NCBI RefSeq assembly: GCF_900107175.1
Contig: NZ_FNOZ01000005.1
Coordinates: 87,976 to 151,975 of the forward strand
Length of the DNA stretch: 64,000 bases
Direction of reading: 5' to 3'
Origin: Modestobacter sp. DSM 44400
GTDB lineage: Bacteria; Actinomycetota; Actinomycetes; Mycobacteriales; Geodermatophilaceae
How positions within the stretch are numbered: position 1 is the first letter of the stretch; the number at the start of each line of letters is the position of its first letter. The notes below the pieces were generated by a model. It saw only the letters and a program-made list of their open reading frames with translations, did no database searches and was not told the DNA's origin. Of this stretch, positions 48,662 through 57,437 are shown piece by piece. A program made the translations under genes and the position numbers.

Positions 48662-49927
48662 TCAGGCGGCGCCCGCGCTGGCGGGCCCGCTGCCCTGCGC
48701 CCGGGCTTCCTCGACCTGCTCCACCCGGTCCTCGGTGGCCATCCGGGTGAGCGCGGCCCCGGCGTCGGCGTCCCGGGTCAGGTTCTCCCCCGATTCCGGG
48801 TCGAACACGTGCACCTTCCGGCTGTCCAGCCAGAACTCCGCCTCCCGGCCCTCCCGCATCCGGCTGGTGGAGTCGATGGAGACGATCGCCTGGGTGCGCA
48901 GCTCCTCGGAGTCCAGCTCCCGGGACAGCTCGCGCAGATGCGCCTCGATCTCCGGCGGAGCCTCGTAGGGGATGTAGGCGAACTGCGAGTCGCCGAGCCA
49001 CTCGGTGACGTCCACCCGGGCCCGGAAGGTCGACCCCAGCGACAGTTTGGCCTCGTCGACCAGCGAGGCGTCCTCGAAGTACTCCGGTCGGATGCCCACC
49101 AGCAGCAGGTCGTGGCCGGCGACCGCCGCCGCCCGGCGCTCGTCGAGTTCGATGTCCCCGAAGGGCGTCCTGAGCCGCGAGCCGTCCGGGGTGGCCGGCA
49201 GAAAGTTCATCGGCGGAGAGCCGATGAACCCGGCCACGAACAGGTTGACCGGCTGTTCGTAGAGCTCCCGTGGCGAGGCCACCTGCTGGATCTTGCCCTT
49301 GCGCAGGACGCAGACCCGGTCGCCGAGGGTCATCGCCTCGGTCTGGTCGTGGGTGACGTACACCGTGGTGATGCCCAGCCGACGCTGCAGCCGGGCGATC
49401 TCGGTGCGCATCTGGCCACGCAGCTTGGCGTCGAGGTTCGACAGCGGCTCGTCGAACAGAAAGGCCTCCGCCTGCCGCACGATCGCGCGGCCCATGGCGA
49501 CCCGCTGCCGCTGACCACCGGACAGGTTCGCCGGCTTGCGCTCGAGGTGCTCGTGCAACTCGAGAACGTCTGCGGCGTCGTCGACCCGGCGGCGGACTTC
49601 GTCGTCGGGGGTCTTGGCCAGCCGCAGCGGGAACGCGATGTTCTCGTAGACGGTCAGGTGCGGGTACAGGGCGTAGTTCTGGAACACCATGGACAGGTTG
49701 CGGTCCCGCGGCGCCTTGTCGTTGACCCGCGTGCCGCCGATGACCATGTCGCCGCTGGTGATGTCCTCCAGGCCGACGATCATCCGCAGCAGCGTCGACT
49801 TCCCGCAGCCGGACGGCCCGACGAGGATCATGAACTCCCCCTCGGCGATGTCGAGGCTGACGTCGTTGACCGCCGGGAACCCGTCGCCGTACTGCTTGAC
49901 GATGTTCTTCATCTCGATCGAGGCCAT
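48662..49927 (-). CDS. sugC: Sugar ABC transporter ATPase (MsmK/UgpC/SugC type)
   Basis: The 421-residue ATPase has Walker A GPSGCGKST, Q-loop FQNYALYPHLTVYEN, signature LSGGQRQR, Walker B FLFDEPLSNLD and His switch VYVTHDQTEAM, followed by an OB-fold regulatory domain (VGIRPEYFED onward) typical of carbohydrate importers. ATG 49927 begins MASIEMKNIVKQYGDG. It is the last gene of a four-gene operon (binding protein, two permeases, ATPase). The name follows LpqY-SugABC-like order and is tentative for substrate. Confidence 0.9.
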   Translation of the reverse strand: MASIEMKNIVKQYGDGFPAVNDVSLDIAEGEFMILVGPSGCGKSTLLRMIVGLEDITSGDMVIGGTRVNDKAPRDRNLSMVFQNYALYPHLTVYENIAFPLRLAKTPDDEVRRRVDDAADVLELHEHLERKPANLSGGQRQRVAMGRAIVRQAEAFLFDEPLSNLDAKLRGQMRTEIARLQRRLGITTVYVTHDQTEAMTLGDRVCVLRKGKIQQVASPRELYEQPVNLFVAGFIGSPPMNFLPATPDGSRLRTPFGDIELDERRAAAVAGHDLLLVGIRPEYFEDASLVDEAKLSLGSTFRARVDVTEWLGDSQFAYIPYEAPPEIEAHLRELSRELDSEELRTQAIVSIDSTSRMREGREAEFWLDSRKVHVFDPESGENLTRDADAGAALTRMATEDRVEQVEEARAQGSGPASAGAA

Positions 49928-49974
49928 CAGTGCTCGTCCCCTTCGTTGGGTGCGGTGGGCCGGGAGGAGGGCGA

Positions 49975-50808
49975 TCAGCCCTTGACGGCGCCGTTGGTGA
50001 GGCCGGCGACGATGCGCCGCTGGAAGAGCAGGACCAGGACGACGACCGGGATCGTCACGATCACCGCGGCCGCCGCGATGGCACCGGTCGGGTCCACGAA
50101 CTGTGAGGCGCCGGAGAAGAGCCCCAGCGCGGCCGGCACCGGACGCGAGGCGCTCGTGGAGGTCAGCGAGATGCCGTAGATGAAGTCGTTCCAGGCGATG
50201 AAGAACGCGATGATCGCCGTGGTGAACACCCCGGGGGCGGCGAGCGGGACGATCACCTTGCGGAACGCCTGCCAGGTGGTGGCGCCATCGACCTGCGCCG
50301 CCTGCTCCATCTCCCACGGGATCTCCCGGAAGAAGGCCGACATCGTCCAGATCGAGATGGGCAGCGTCAGCGACAGGTACGGGATGATCAGACCCGGCCA
50401 GGTGTCATAGAGCCCGATCTGGCGCCAGAGGTTGAACAGCGGCGTGACGATCGAGATCACCGGGAAGATGGCCACGGCCAACGCGGTGGAAAGGATGAGC
50501 TTCTTGCCCGGGAAGTCCAGTCGAGCGATGGCGTAGGCGGCGAACATGGCCAGCAGGACCGAGATCGCCGTGGCGATCAGGCAGATGCCGAAGGAGTTGC
50601 GCAGCGCGGGCAGGAACAGGTCGCTCGCCCCGCCCGACAGGATGAGGCTGTAGTTCTCCCACGACGTGTTCGTGGGCAGGAACTGGCCGTTGTTGAGGTC
50701 GCTGGGCGCCTTGAGCGACAGCGACACGATCCAGGCGATCGGGAACAGGGCGTAGAGCACGATGACCACCCCGCCGGCGATCCACCACGCCTTCTTACGT
50801 CCGGACAT
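49975..50808 (-). CDS. sugB: Sugar ABC transporter permease (MalG/SugB type)
   Basis: A 277-residue permease with six helices and the EAA loop EMEQAAQVDGATTWQAFRKV followed by PLAAPG. The periplasmic segment LKAPSDLNNGQFLPTN and WNDFIYG are MalG-type landmarks. ATG 50808 overlaps the preceding stop (ATGA), coupling it to the partner permease. Confidence 0.9.
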   Translation of the reverse strand: MSGRKKAWWIAGGVVIVLYALFPIAWIVSLSLKAPSDLNNGQFLPTNTSWENYSLILSGGASDLFLPALRNSFGICLIATAISVLLAMFAAYAIARLDFPGKKLILSTALAVAIFPVISIVTPLFNLWRQIGLYDTWPGLIIPYLSLTLPISIWTMSAFFREIPWEMEQAAQVDGATTWQAFRKVIVPLAAPGVFTTAIIAFFIAWNDFIYGISLTSTSASRPVPAALGLFSGASQFVDPTGAIAAAAVIVTIPVVVLVLLFQRRIVAGLTNGAVKG

Positions 50809-51770
50809 CAGCTGTCCCCCCTCGTCTGGGCCAGGTCGACCTTGAAGCCCTTGATGAACACGACGGCTATGAGGACGACGACCAGGAACAGCAGCACCGA
50901 CACCGCCGACCCCAACCCGATCTCCAGACGCGCGATCGTCTGCCGGTAGGCCAGGAAGGACACCGTCTCGGTGCCGTTGGCCCCGCCGGTCATCACGAAG
51001 ATCGTGTCGAAGATGCGGAACGCATCCAGGGTGCGGAAGAGCAGCGCCACCATGATGGCCGCCTTCATGTTCGGGATCGTCACCTTCCACATCCGCTGCC
51101 ACCACGTTGCGCCGTCCACCTGGGCGGCTTCCTGGAGCACCTCGGGCACCTGTGCCAGGCCGGCCAGCAGCAGCAGCGAGATGAACGGCGTGGTCTTCCA
51201 GATCTCGGCGATGCAGATGACGAACAGCGAGGTCCAGGTGCCGCCGAACCAGTCGGTGTCCGCCCCGATCCCGGGCACCCAGCTGAACCACGAGTTCACG
51301 AAGCCGGAGGTGAGGTCAAAGGCGAACTGCCAGGCGAAGGCCGAGACCACGGTGATCACCGCGTACGGGATGAGGATCGCCGCGCGCACCACGGGCCGGA
51401 TTGCGGACAACGCCTTGACCATCACCAGGGCCAGCGCGAAGCCGATGACCAGCTCGACCGCCACCGTGACGACCGTAATGAAGACGGTGACGCCGATCGA
51501 CCGCCACCACAGCGGGTCGGTGAGAATCACCCAGTAGTTGCTCAGCCCGGTGAAGGAGCGGTTGTCCGGATCGGTCAGCCGGAAGTCGAACAGCGAATCG
51601 TAGACGGCCTGCGCGATCGGGTAGGCGGTGACCAGCAACATGACGGCGAAGGCCGGCCCGGCGAGCAGCCAGCCGAGCCGGCGCTCGCCACGGGCACGGT
51701 CACTGACCTTCGGTGGCGGCGCCGAGACCGGCCGGGTCCGTTGTCCCGGCGGGAGGGTGGTTGTGCTCAC
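50808..51770 (-). CDS. sugA: Sugar ABC transporter permease (MalF/SugA type)
   Basis: A 320-residue permease with an N-terminal helix (LGWLLAGPAFAVMLLVTAYP) and EAA loop LQEAAQVDGATWWQRMWKV, then TIPNMK. FTGLSNYWVILTDPLWW resembles the periplasmic loop of trehalose/maltose-type permeases. The start overlaps the end of the binding-protein gene by four bases. It pairs with the downstream MalG-type permease. Confidence 0.9.
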   Translation of the reverse strand: MSTTTLPPGQRTRPVSAPPPKVSDRARGERRLGWLLAGPAFAVMLLVTAYPIAQAVYDSLFDFRLTDPDNRSFTGLSNYWVILTDPLWWRSIGVTVFITVVTVAVELVIGFALALVMVKALSAIRPVVRAAILIPYAVITVVSAFAWQFAFDLTSGFVNSWFSWVPGIGADTDWFGGTWTSLFVICIAEIWKTTPFISLLLLAGLAQVPEVLQEAAQVDGATWWQRMWKVTIPNMKAAIMVALLFRTLDAFRIFDTIFVMTGGANGTETVSFLAYRQTIARLEIGLGSAVSVLLFLVVVLIAVVFIKGFKVDLAQTRGDS

Positions 51771-53131
51771 AGCAACCGCTCCTTTCGCAGCACAGCCGTG
51801 ATCAGTTCGGTGGCCTTCTCACCGACCGTCTGCGGGTTGATGGACGCCGGCGGATGGTAGGAGCGCTGGATGCCGACGGAGATCTCGTTGTAGTAGGGCG
51901 TCTGCGGTCGCGGTGCGGCGAGTTCCAGGGACTCCTGGATCACCGGGGCCATCGGGAACGTCTCCAGGACGGCGGGGTCGTCGTACACCGCCTTCGAGGA
52001 GGCGGGGTTGCCGTTGGTCGTGAAGTAGTAGGCCTGGTTCTCGTCGGTGGTGATGCACTCGGTGGCGGCGAAGGCCAGGTCCGGGTACTTGCTGAAGGCA
52101 CCGACGCCGAGGTTGATCCCGCCGTAGGGCGGTGCCGCCGGCTCGTCGGCGTTCACCCGCGGGTAGACCGCCGCGCCGTAGTCGTCGGGGACCGAGGCGT
52201 CCAAGGTCCCGGCCTCCACGGCACTCAGCGCGCGGGGCCACACGAACGGGTAATTGACCTGGAAGCCGGCGTCCGGGCCCTCGAAACCGGTCGCGGAGGC
52301 GTCCTCGTTCTCGGTGGAGAACGCCGGACCAGCGGCGTCGGAGGTGGCCACCATCTTCATGACCTCAGCGGCCCGCTCCCCCGCCGCGGTGTCCAGGCCC
52401 AGGACGATCTTCTTCGGGTCCTGGGCGTTCTCCGCGATGATCGAACCGCCGGCGGATTCGATGAGTGCGTTGAACCACACGGTCAGCGACTCGGCGCGAG
52501 TTCCCTGGGCGTCGACCCGCTTGCCCTGCCCTTCCGCCGCCTGGACGATCTGGTCCCAGGTGACCGGCTGCGTCATGTCCAGGCCGGCAGCCTCGGCGAC
52601 CGACTTCCGGTACCAGAGCAGCTGGGTGTTGGCCCAGAACGGGACGGCCACGATCTCACCATCCCAGGTCGATCCGTCGATGGAGCTCTGTACGACGCCC
52701 TCGGTCACCCGCCCGGCCACGCCGTCGGGCACCGGGGCCAGGAACCCGGCCTGGGCGAACTCCGGGATGAACGGGGGGTCCAGGCTCATCAGGTCGATGG
52801 AGTCGTCGTTGGCCGCCAGGCGTCGGATCAGCTGCTCCCGCTGGGCGTTCGCGTCGCGCGGGAGCAGTGCGGTCTCGATGGAGTAAGCGCCGTTCGCGGC
52901 CTCGGTGCACCGCGTGGCGATCTCGGCCTGCCCACCGGAGTCCGGGTTGATGTACCAGGTGAGCGTGGGGGGGCCGGCTGAGTCGCCACCGCAGGCCGAC
53001 AGCAGTGAGGCCCCCACGAGGGCCACCGCCGCCCCGCCCAGCAGACGCCGCGACCTCCCACGGGCGGCCGCTCGGCGGCCACCCGCCGTCCGGCTGCGTA
53101 CTCCGACTCTCGGGGCGTTCGGCACCGTCAT
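51767..53131 (-). CDS. lpqY: Extracellular sugar-binding lipoprotein (LpqY-like)
   Basis: The 454-residue lipoprotein has an Arg-rich, twin-arginine-containing leader (GRSRRLLGGAAVALVGASLL) and lipobox LLSAC at Cys47. The mature part is an SBP family 1 fold: LTWYINPDSGGQAEIATRC, DLMSLDPPFIPEFAQAGFL, VPFWANTQLLWYRKSV, YPFVWPRAL and GGINLGVGAFSKYPD. The early WYINPD segment and gene order recall LpqY of the mycobacterial trehalose importer; maltose or other oligosaccharides remain possible. It starts the operon. Confidence 0.87.
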   Translation of the reverse strand: MTVPNAPRVGVRSRTAGGRRAAARGRSRRLLGGAAVALVGASLLSACGGDSAGPPTLTWYINPDSGGQAEIATRCTEAANGAYSIETALLPRDANAQREQLIRRLAANDDSIDLMSLDPPFIPEFAQAGFLAPVPDGVAGRVTEGVVQSSIDGSTWDGEIVAVPFWANTQLLWYRKSVAEAAGLDMTQPVTWDQIVQAAEGQGKRVDAQGTRAESLTVWFNALIESAGGSIIAENAQDPKKIVLGLDTAAGERAAEVMKMVATSDAAGPAFSTENEDASATGFEGPDAGFQVNYPFVWPRALSAVEAGTLDASVPDDYGAAVYPRVNADEPAAPPYGGINLGVGAFSKYPDLAFAATECITTDENQAYYFTTNGNPASSKAVYDDPAVLETFPMAPVIQESLELAAPRPQTPYYNEISVGIQRSYHPPASINPQTVGEKATELITAVLRKERLL

Positions 53132-53259
53132 CGGCCTCCGTTCCCGGGCAGCGACCGGCAGGTCACCGCAGTTCCCGGAGAGTGGCGCAGCTCTGGCTGC
53201 GCTGTCAAACGGTCCGACACCGACCCGTGACCGGGGGGCGCGGACAGCGTCGGGCCGGG

Positions 53260-54489
53260 TCAGCAGCGCTCGGCGATGGCCGACGGGGTGGTCAGTTCGG
53301 CCGGCGTCCTGGGCAGCACGGTCTCGAAGTAGGAGCGTGCGGCAGCCGTTGTCCCGACGTCCCGGCCGTCCCGCTCGGACAGGAACCAGCGGTGCTCGAG
53401 GATCTCGTGGAACACCTCCGCCGGCGCCAACCGACCCACGAGGTCGGGCGGGATCGACTCGACGACGGGCTGGTAAACCTCGGCCAGCCAGCGGTGCCCC
53501 GCGACCACCTCGCGGACCGGCCGGCCCTCGCGTTGCTCGAGGAAGGCCCGGTAGGTGCGGATGTCGTTGAGCAGCCGGCGCGCCTGGTTCTCACCGACCT
53601 CCAGACCGGCGAGCCGGAAGAGCTCCCGCCGGTGGTGACCGGGCTCCGCCACGCGGGTCTCCACGCGCAGCCGGGCGCCGTCGCTGGAGGTCACCAGCTC
53701 CACCTCACCGACGTCGAACCCCAGGTCGTTGAGCCGTTGCAGCCGTTCGGCGACCCGGTACCGCTGCTCCTCGGGCTGGAAGACCTCTTCCCGCGTCACC
53801 TCGTCCCACAGCGCCTCGTAGCGGCCGGCCAGGCTGTCGGCGACGTCGATGGGGTCGATGTCGTCGGGCAGCAGCCCGCCCGACCGCAGGTCCAGCAGCT
53901 CGGCGCCGACGCGTTCACGGGCGAGGTCCAGGTCGTAGGCACGCTTGCCGGCCGAGATCGTGGGATGCCGCTCCACGGTCTCCGCGTCGACCAGGTAGGC
54001 GGCGAAGGCGCCGGCGTCAAGCCGGAACAGCGTGTTGGACAGCGAACAGTCACCCCAGTAAACCCCGGCCAGGTGCAGCCGCACCAGCAGCTCGACCAGG
54101 GTGTCGATCAACCGGTCGGCGGACTGGGCGCGCCGCCGGCTGGAGAACAGGTACCGATAGGACATCGAGTACTCGAGGTACCGGGTGACCAGGACGGCGT
54201 CCAGCTCGTCCGGGCGGTCCACGCAGATGCCGACCACGGAGACGGCCGGCAGACCCTCCTCCTCGAAGACGCCGAGCAGGGCGTACTCGTGCCGGGCCAG
54301 CGGCTCGGCGATCTCCTTGAGGGCGTAGACCTGCCCGTCACTGGCCACGAAGCGGACCACGTGCCGCGAGATGCCCCGCTGCGGGACCTCCAGCAGCAGG
54401 CTCGGGTCCCACTCCTCGAGCGGCTCGTGCCAGGGCAGGGACAGCAGGCCGGCGGCGTCGGCCGCCGGAGGCCGGAAGAGGTACCGCAT
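53260..54489 (-). CDS. DUF4032 protein, kinase-like N-terminal domain
   Basis: The 409-residue protein starts MRYLFRPPAADAAGLLSLPW. Residues 40-200 resemble a lipopolysaccharide-kinase-like protein kinase fold: YALKEIAEP (candidate ATP Lys), HLAGVYWGDCSLSNTLF (catalytic loop with Asp and Asn) and YLVDAETVERH (DFG-like Asp-Ala-Glu). The C-terminal domain (DUF4032) has no assigned role. Family members are widespread in actinobacteria beside sugar transport or polyphosphate genes. ATG 54489 follows GGAG; GTG one codon earlier is possible. Confidence 0.83.
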   Translation of the reverse strand: MRYLFRPPAADAAGLLSLPWHEPLEEWDPSLLLEVPQRGISRHVVRFVASDGQVYALKEIAEPLARHEYALLGVFEEEGLPAVSVVGICVDRPDELDAVLVTRYLEYSMSYRYLFSSRRRAQSADRLIDTLVELLVRLHLAGVYWGDCSLSNTLFRLDAGAFAAYLVDAETVERHPTISAGKRAYDLDLARERVGAELLDLRSGGLLPDDIDPIDVADSLAGRYEALWDEVTREEVFQPEEQRYRVAERLQRLNDLGFDVGEVELVTSSDGARLRVETRVAEPGHHRRELFRLAGLEVGENQARRLLNDIRTYRAFLEQREGRPVREVVAGHRWLAEVYQPVVESIPPDLVGRLAPAEVFHEILEHRWFLSERDGRDVGTTAAARSYFETVLPRTPAELTTPSAIAERC

Positions 54490-54593
54490 CACGCGCTCCG
54501 TGGGTCGCCGGACGACGGTGGCCCAGCCGGCGCCGACGGGCGCCGCTGCCGCTGCTCACCCTATGCGGGCGCGCGCCCCGGGACCCGGACGCA

Positions 54594-54630
54594 CGACGGC
54601 CCGTTCCCCGGGCAGGGGAACGGGCTGTCG
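54594..54630. terminator. Strong hairpin terminator between TetR gene and DUF4032 gene
   Basis: Sixteen-base arms (54594-54609 and 54615-54630) pair with one G-T-type mismatch around a 5-base loop, just after the TetR stop. It separates two minus-strand transcription units. Confidence 0.75.
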
Positions 54631-54650
54631 GGGCCGGATCGTGGGGTCGC

Positions 54651-55439
54651 TCAGACGCCCAGCATCGCGGTCACCTGGGCGGCCTGGCGGGCCCGCTCAC
54701 CGGGGTCGCCGGGTTGCAGCACCAGGCCGAGCAGCCAGCGCGACAGCACCTCGGCGGCCGGGCGGGTGGTGCCCAGCGCGGTGCCCAGCGCCACCACCAC
54801 GTCGTCCCAACGGTGCGGGTCGGTGGTCAGCATCCGGGTGAGCGTCTCCGGCTCGGTCTCGGCCAGCCGCCGCAGCACCGGGTGCGAGCCGACCTCCTCC
54901 GCCAGCGCGGGCACTGCCACGGTCAGCGGCAGCTCGGCGGCCAGGGCCGCGAGCCGGTCCAGCTCGAACGCGAGCAGGGCGCCGGCCACGTCATCCTTCG
55001 TGCGGAAGTGGTTGTACAGCGTCGCCTTGGCCACGCCCGCGGCCGCGGCGACGTGCTGCATCGTGGTGCGGCGCAGGCCGCGCTCGGCGAAGGCCGTGCG
55101 GGCACCATTGAGCAACCCCCGGCGGGTGCGGGTCATCGCCCCGCCGGCGCCGGCGCCGCGGGCAGCACCCGAGCGCGAGCCCGGGCCGCGGGTCGGCCGG
55201 GGGGCGGTCGGCCGGTGCGCCGGAACCGCGACTGCCAGCGCCGGGACCGGGTTGGTCAGCTGGACGCCGCGGCGTCCGGGCGGGGGCGAGAAGCCGGCAC
55301 CTGGCGGCACCGGGGCGGTCACCTGACCGCCGCCCTCGACGACCCGCACGCCGCCGCGCCCGTCCCCCTCGGACGGGGGCGACGACGGGACGGGCGGCCG
55401 GGACAGCGAGGGTAGTGAGTACCCGGTGGTGGCTGGCAT
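54651..55439 (-). CDS. TetR-family regulator with long disordered N-terminal extension
   Basis: The TetR HTH starts near residue 101: MTRTRRGLLNGARTAFAERG, LRRTTMQHVAAAAGVAKATL, YNHFRTKDDVAGALLAFELD. The C-terminal half is a helical ligand-binding and dimer domain. The open frame begins MPATTGYSLPSLSRPPV, adding about 100 Pro/Gly/Arg-rich residues before the HTH. The true start could be ATG at the HTH (55137), giving a normal-length regulator of about 160 residues. The position upstream of clgR does not reveal its target. Confidence 0.8.
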   Translation of the reverse strand: MPATTGYSLPSLSRPPVPSSPPSEGDGRGGVRVVEGGGQVTAPVPPGAGFSPPPGRRGVQLTNPVPALAVAVPAHRPTAPRPTRGPGSRSGAARGAGAGGAMTRTRRGLLNGARTAFAERGLRRTTMQHVAAAAGVAKATLYNHFRTKDDVAGALLAFELDRLAALAAELPLTVAVPALAEEVGSHPVLRRLAETEPETLTRMLTTDPHRWDDVVVALGTALGTTRPAAEVLSRWLLGLVLQPGDPGERARQAAQVTAMLGV

Positions 55440-55583
55440 GCCCCCAGTTCGCCATCCCGACCCCGGCGGGTCAAGGACGCTGCGGTCGGAGGGAATTCGT
55501 GTCGCAACCGGCCCGGCGCGCGGCGGGGCACCGCGGCCGGCGAACCCGCAGGTCAGCGAAGGGAGCGTCTCAGGGAAGCGCGG

Positions 55584-56033
55584 TCAGGCAGCCAGGCGGA
55601 CGGTGCCGCGGCGACGGGCGGCGCCGCGAGCCGGCTGACCGCCCCCGACGAGCGCCAGCGCCGGTTCGGCCGCGGGGACCTGCGGGGCGGGCGACGACTC
55701 GACCTTGCCCGCCGGCGTGCCCGCGGCCTCGATGCCGATGGTGGCCTCGCGGAGGACGCGCTCGCCCGCCGCGACCCGGCGCACCGGCTGCCGGGCGGGG
55801 TCGGTGGGCCGCAGCTCCAGGCTTACCTCGGCGAGCAGGTCGGCGAGCTCGACGTCCAGGGCGTCGCAGATGGAGGCGAGCAGCTCGGAGGAGGCCTCCT
55901 TCTGCCCGCGCTCGACCTCGGAGAGGTAGCCCAGACTCACCCGGGCGGCGCCGGAAACGTCCCGCAGCGTGCGGCGCTGGCGCAGCCGGTGACCCCGCAG
56001 GGTGTTCCCGAGCTGGGTCCGCAGCAGCGTCAT
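55584..56033 (-). CDS. clgR: XRE-family regulator ClgR
   Basis: The 149-residue protein has an N-terminal HTH_3 domain: [40 protein letters not shown] and [18 protein letters not shown]. The [11 protein letters not shown] helix is characteristic of ClgR, the activator of clp protease genes and (in mycobacteria) of pspA. The C-terminal half is Ala/Pro-rich, ending in [10 protein letters not shown]; an Ala-rich C terminus fits ClgR's known degradation by Clp. ATG 56033 is six bases after AGGAG, while ATG 56039 touches it. It follows cinA in the ftsK-rimO-pgsA-cinA-clgR order. Confidence 0.9.
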   Translation of the reverse strand: MTLLRTQLGNTLRGHRLRQRRTLRDVSGAARVSLGYLSEVERGQKEASSELLASICDALDVELADLLAEVSLELRPTDPARQPVRRVAAGERVLREATIGIEAAGTPAGKVESSPAPQVPAAEPALALVGGGQPARGAARRRGTVRLAA

Positions 56034-56082
56034 GGCCATCTCCTGTCCACATGCGACGAGCAGGTCGAACGATGTGCGTCGT

Positions 56083-56100
56083 CCCCCGCAGGTGCGGGGG
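56083..56100. repeat. CCCCCGCA-GG-TGCGGGGG palindrome between cinA and clgR
   Basis: A perfect 8-bp inverted repeat with a 2-base centre 50 bp upstream of the clgR start. It could attenuate readthrough from cinA or be an operator for clgR autoregulation; it lacks a T-run. Confidence 0.45.
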
Positions 56101-56163
56101 AACTCGTGCGCTCACCGTACGCGGCAGGTTCCCCGCCGGCCGTCCGGACGGCAACCCGTCCGC

Positions 56164-56682
56164 TCATGGCGTAACGCCTGCCGGCGGGCCGTCGTTCCCA
56201 TCTCCCAGCCGTTCCAGGAGCAGCTCGAGGGCGGCCCGGACCGCCCCGGCCCGCACGGCGGAGCGGTCACCGGGCAGGTCGAGTTCGAGGACGTCGGTGC
56301 GGGCGCCGTCGCTGATCCCGACGTACACCCGGCCGGGACCGTGCCCGTCGACCGGGTCCGGGCCGGCCACGCCGGTCAGCCCGATGCCCCAGGTGGCAGT
56401 GCACCGTTCCCGGATGCCCCGGGCCAGGGCGGCGGCGGTCGGCTCGCTGACCGGACCGTGCGCGGTCAGCACGTCCGCCGGCACGCCGGCGAGGGTGGCC
56501 TTCAGGTCCGTCGCGTAGACGACCGCCCCACCGCGCAGGGTCGCGCTCGCCCCCGGAACGGAGGCCAGCTCTGCGCAGAACAGCCCGGCGGTCAGCGACT
56601 CGGCCGCGGCCACGGTCTCCCCCCGGGCCAGCAGGGCGGCGTGCAACCGCCGGGCCGCCCCGGCCGGCGCGCCGGAGCTCAC
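56164..56682 (-). CDS. cinA: CinA C-terminal-domain protein (nicotinamide-nucleotide amidase)
   Basis: A 172-residue stand-alone CinA_C protein: ETVAAAESLTAGLFCAELAS with the catalytic Ser, GGAVVYATDLKATLAGV, and WGIGLTGVAGPDPVDGHGPG. The enzyme deamidates nicotinamide mononucleotide in NAD salvage. The N-terminal MoCF-like domain of longer CinA proteins is absent, as in many actinobacteria. GTG 56682 overlaps the pgsA stop (GTGA). Confidence 0.93.
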   Translation of the reverse strand: MSSGAPAGAARRLHAALLARGETVAAAESLTAGLFCAELASVPGASATLRGGAVVYATDLKATLAGVPADVLTAHGPVSEPTAAALARGIRERCTATWGIGLTGVAGPDPVDGHGPGRVYVGISDGARTDVLELDLPGDRSAVRAGAVRAALELLLERLGDGNDGPPAGVTP

Positions 56683-57356
56683 GCCGCGGTGTCGGTGCGG
56701 GCGCTGCCGGCCGCGGGGCCGTCGGGAGCGGCGGCCCGCCGCGCCGCCGCGGCGCGCATCGCCCGTGCGCTGGTACGGCGGAGTGCGAGCGCCCGGTAGA
56801 CGTAGTCGATGCCGGTGGCCACGGTCAGCACGACGGCGATCGCCATCACCCACCACCGCGCCGAGGCCAGCAGCCCGGTCAGCGGCAGGATGTAGAGCCC
56901 GATCGCCAGCGCCTGCAGGACGGTCTTGAGCTTGCCGCCGCGGCTGGCCGCGATCACCCCGTGCCGGATGACCCAGAACCGCAGGACCGTCACCCCGACC
57001 TCGCGGACCAGGATCACCAGCGTCACCCACCAGGGCAACAGCCCGAGGACGGACAGCCCGATCAGGGCGGTCCCGGTGAGCGCCTTGTCGGCGATCGGGT
57101 CGGCGAGCTTGCCGAACTCGGTCACCTGGTTGGTGCGCCGGGCGATCATCCCGTCGTAGCGGTCGGTGATGATGGCCAGCGCGAAGAACAGCGTCGCCCA
57201 GCCGCGCCGTGCGTCGTCCATGCCGTCGCCGGACAGCAGCAGGGCCGCGAACACCGGGACGACGGCCAGGCGCAGCACCGTGAGCGCGTTGGGCACGTTC
57301 ACCAGCCGCACGGTCTGCGGCGGCGTCGCCGCCGGGTCAGGGACGACAGCACTCAT
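56679..57356 (-). CDS. pgsA: CDP-diacylglycerol-glycerol-3-phosphate phosphatidyltransferase
   Basis: The 225-residue membrane protein has the CDP-alcohol phosphotransferase motif D-x2-DG-x2-AR-x8-G-x3-D-x3-D in TDRYDGMIARRTNQVTEFGK followed by LADPIADK (about 64-92). It makes phosphatidylglycerol phosphate, the precursor of phosphatidylglycerol and cardiolipin. Hydrophobic helices surround the motif, and the C terminus is a basic Ala/Arg tail. It corresponds to pgsA3 position in mycobacteria. It is coupled to cinA downstream. Confidence 0.94.
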   Translation of the reverse strand: MSAVVPDPAATPPQTVRLVNVPNALTVLRLAVVPVFAALLLSGDGMDDARRGWATLFFALAIITDRYDGMIARRTNQVTEFGKLADPIADKALTGTALIGLSVLGLLPWWVTLVILVREVGVTVLRFWVIRHGVIAASRGGKLKTVLQALAIGLYILPLTGLLASARWWVMAIAVVLTVATGIDYVYRALALRRTSARAMRAAAARRAAAPDGPAAGSARTDTAA

Positions 57357-57437
57357 GCCGACTCCTCGCCGGCGCTCGTCGTCGACATGAGCGCGGCAGC
57401 TGCGCCCGGCGATGAGCTCGCACGCTCGCTCATGGAG

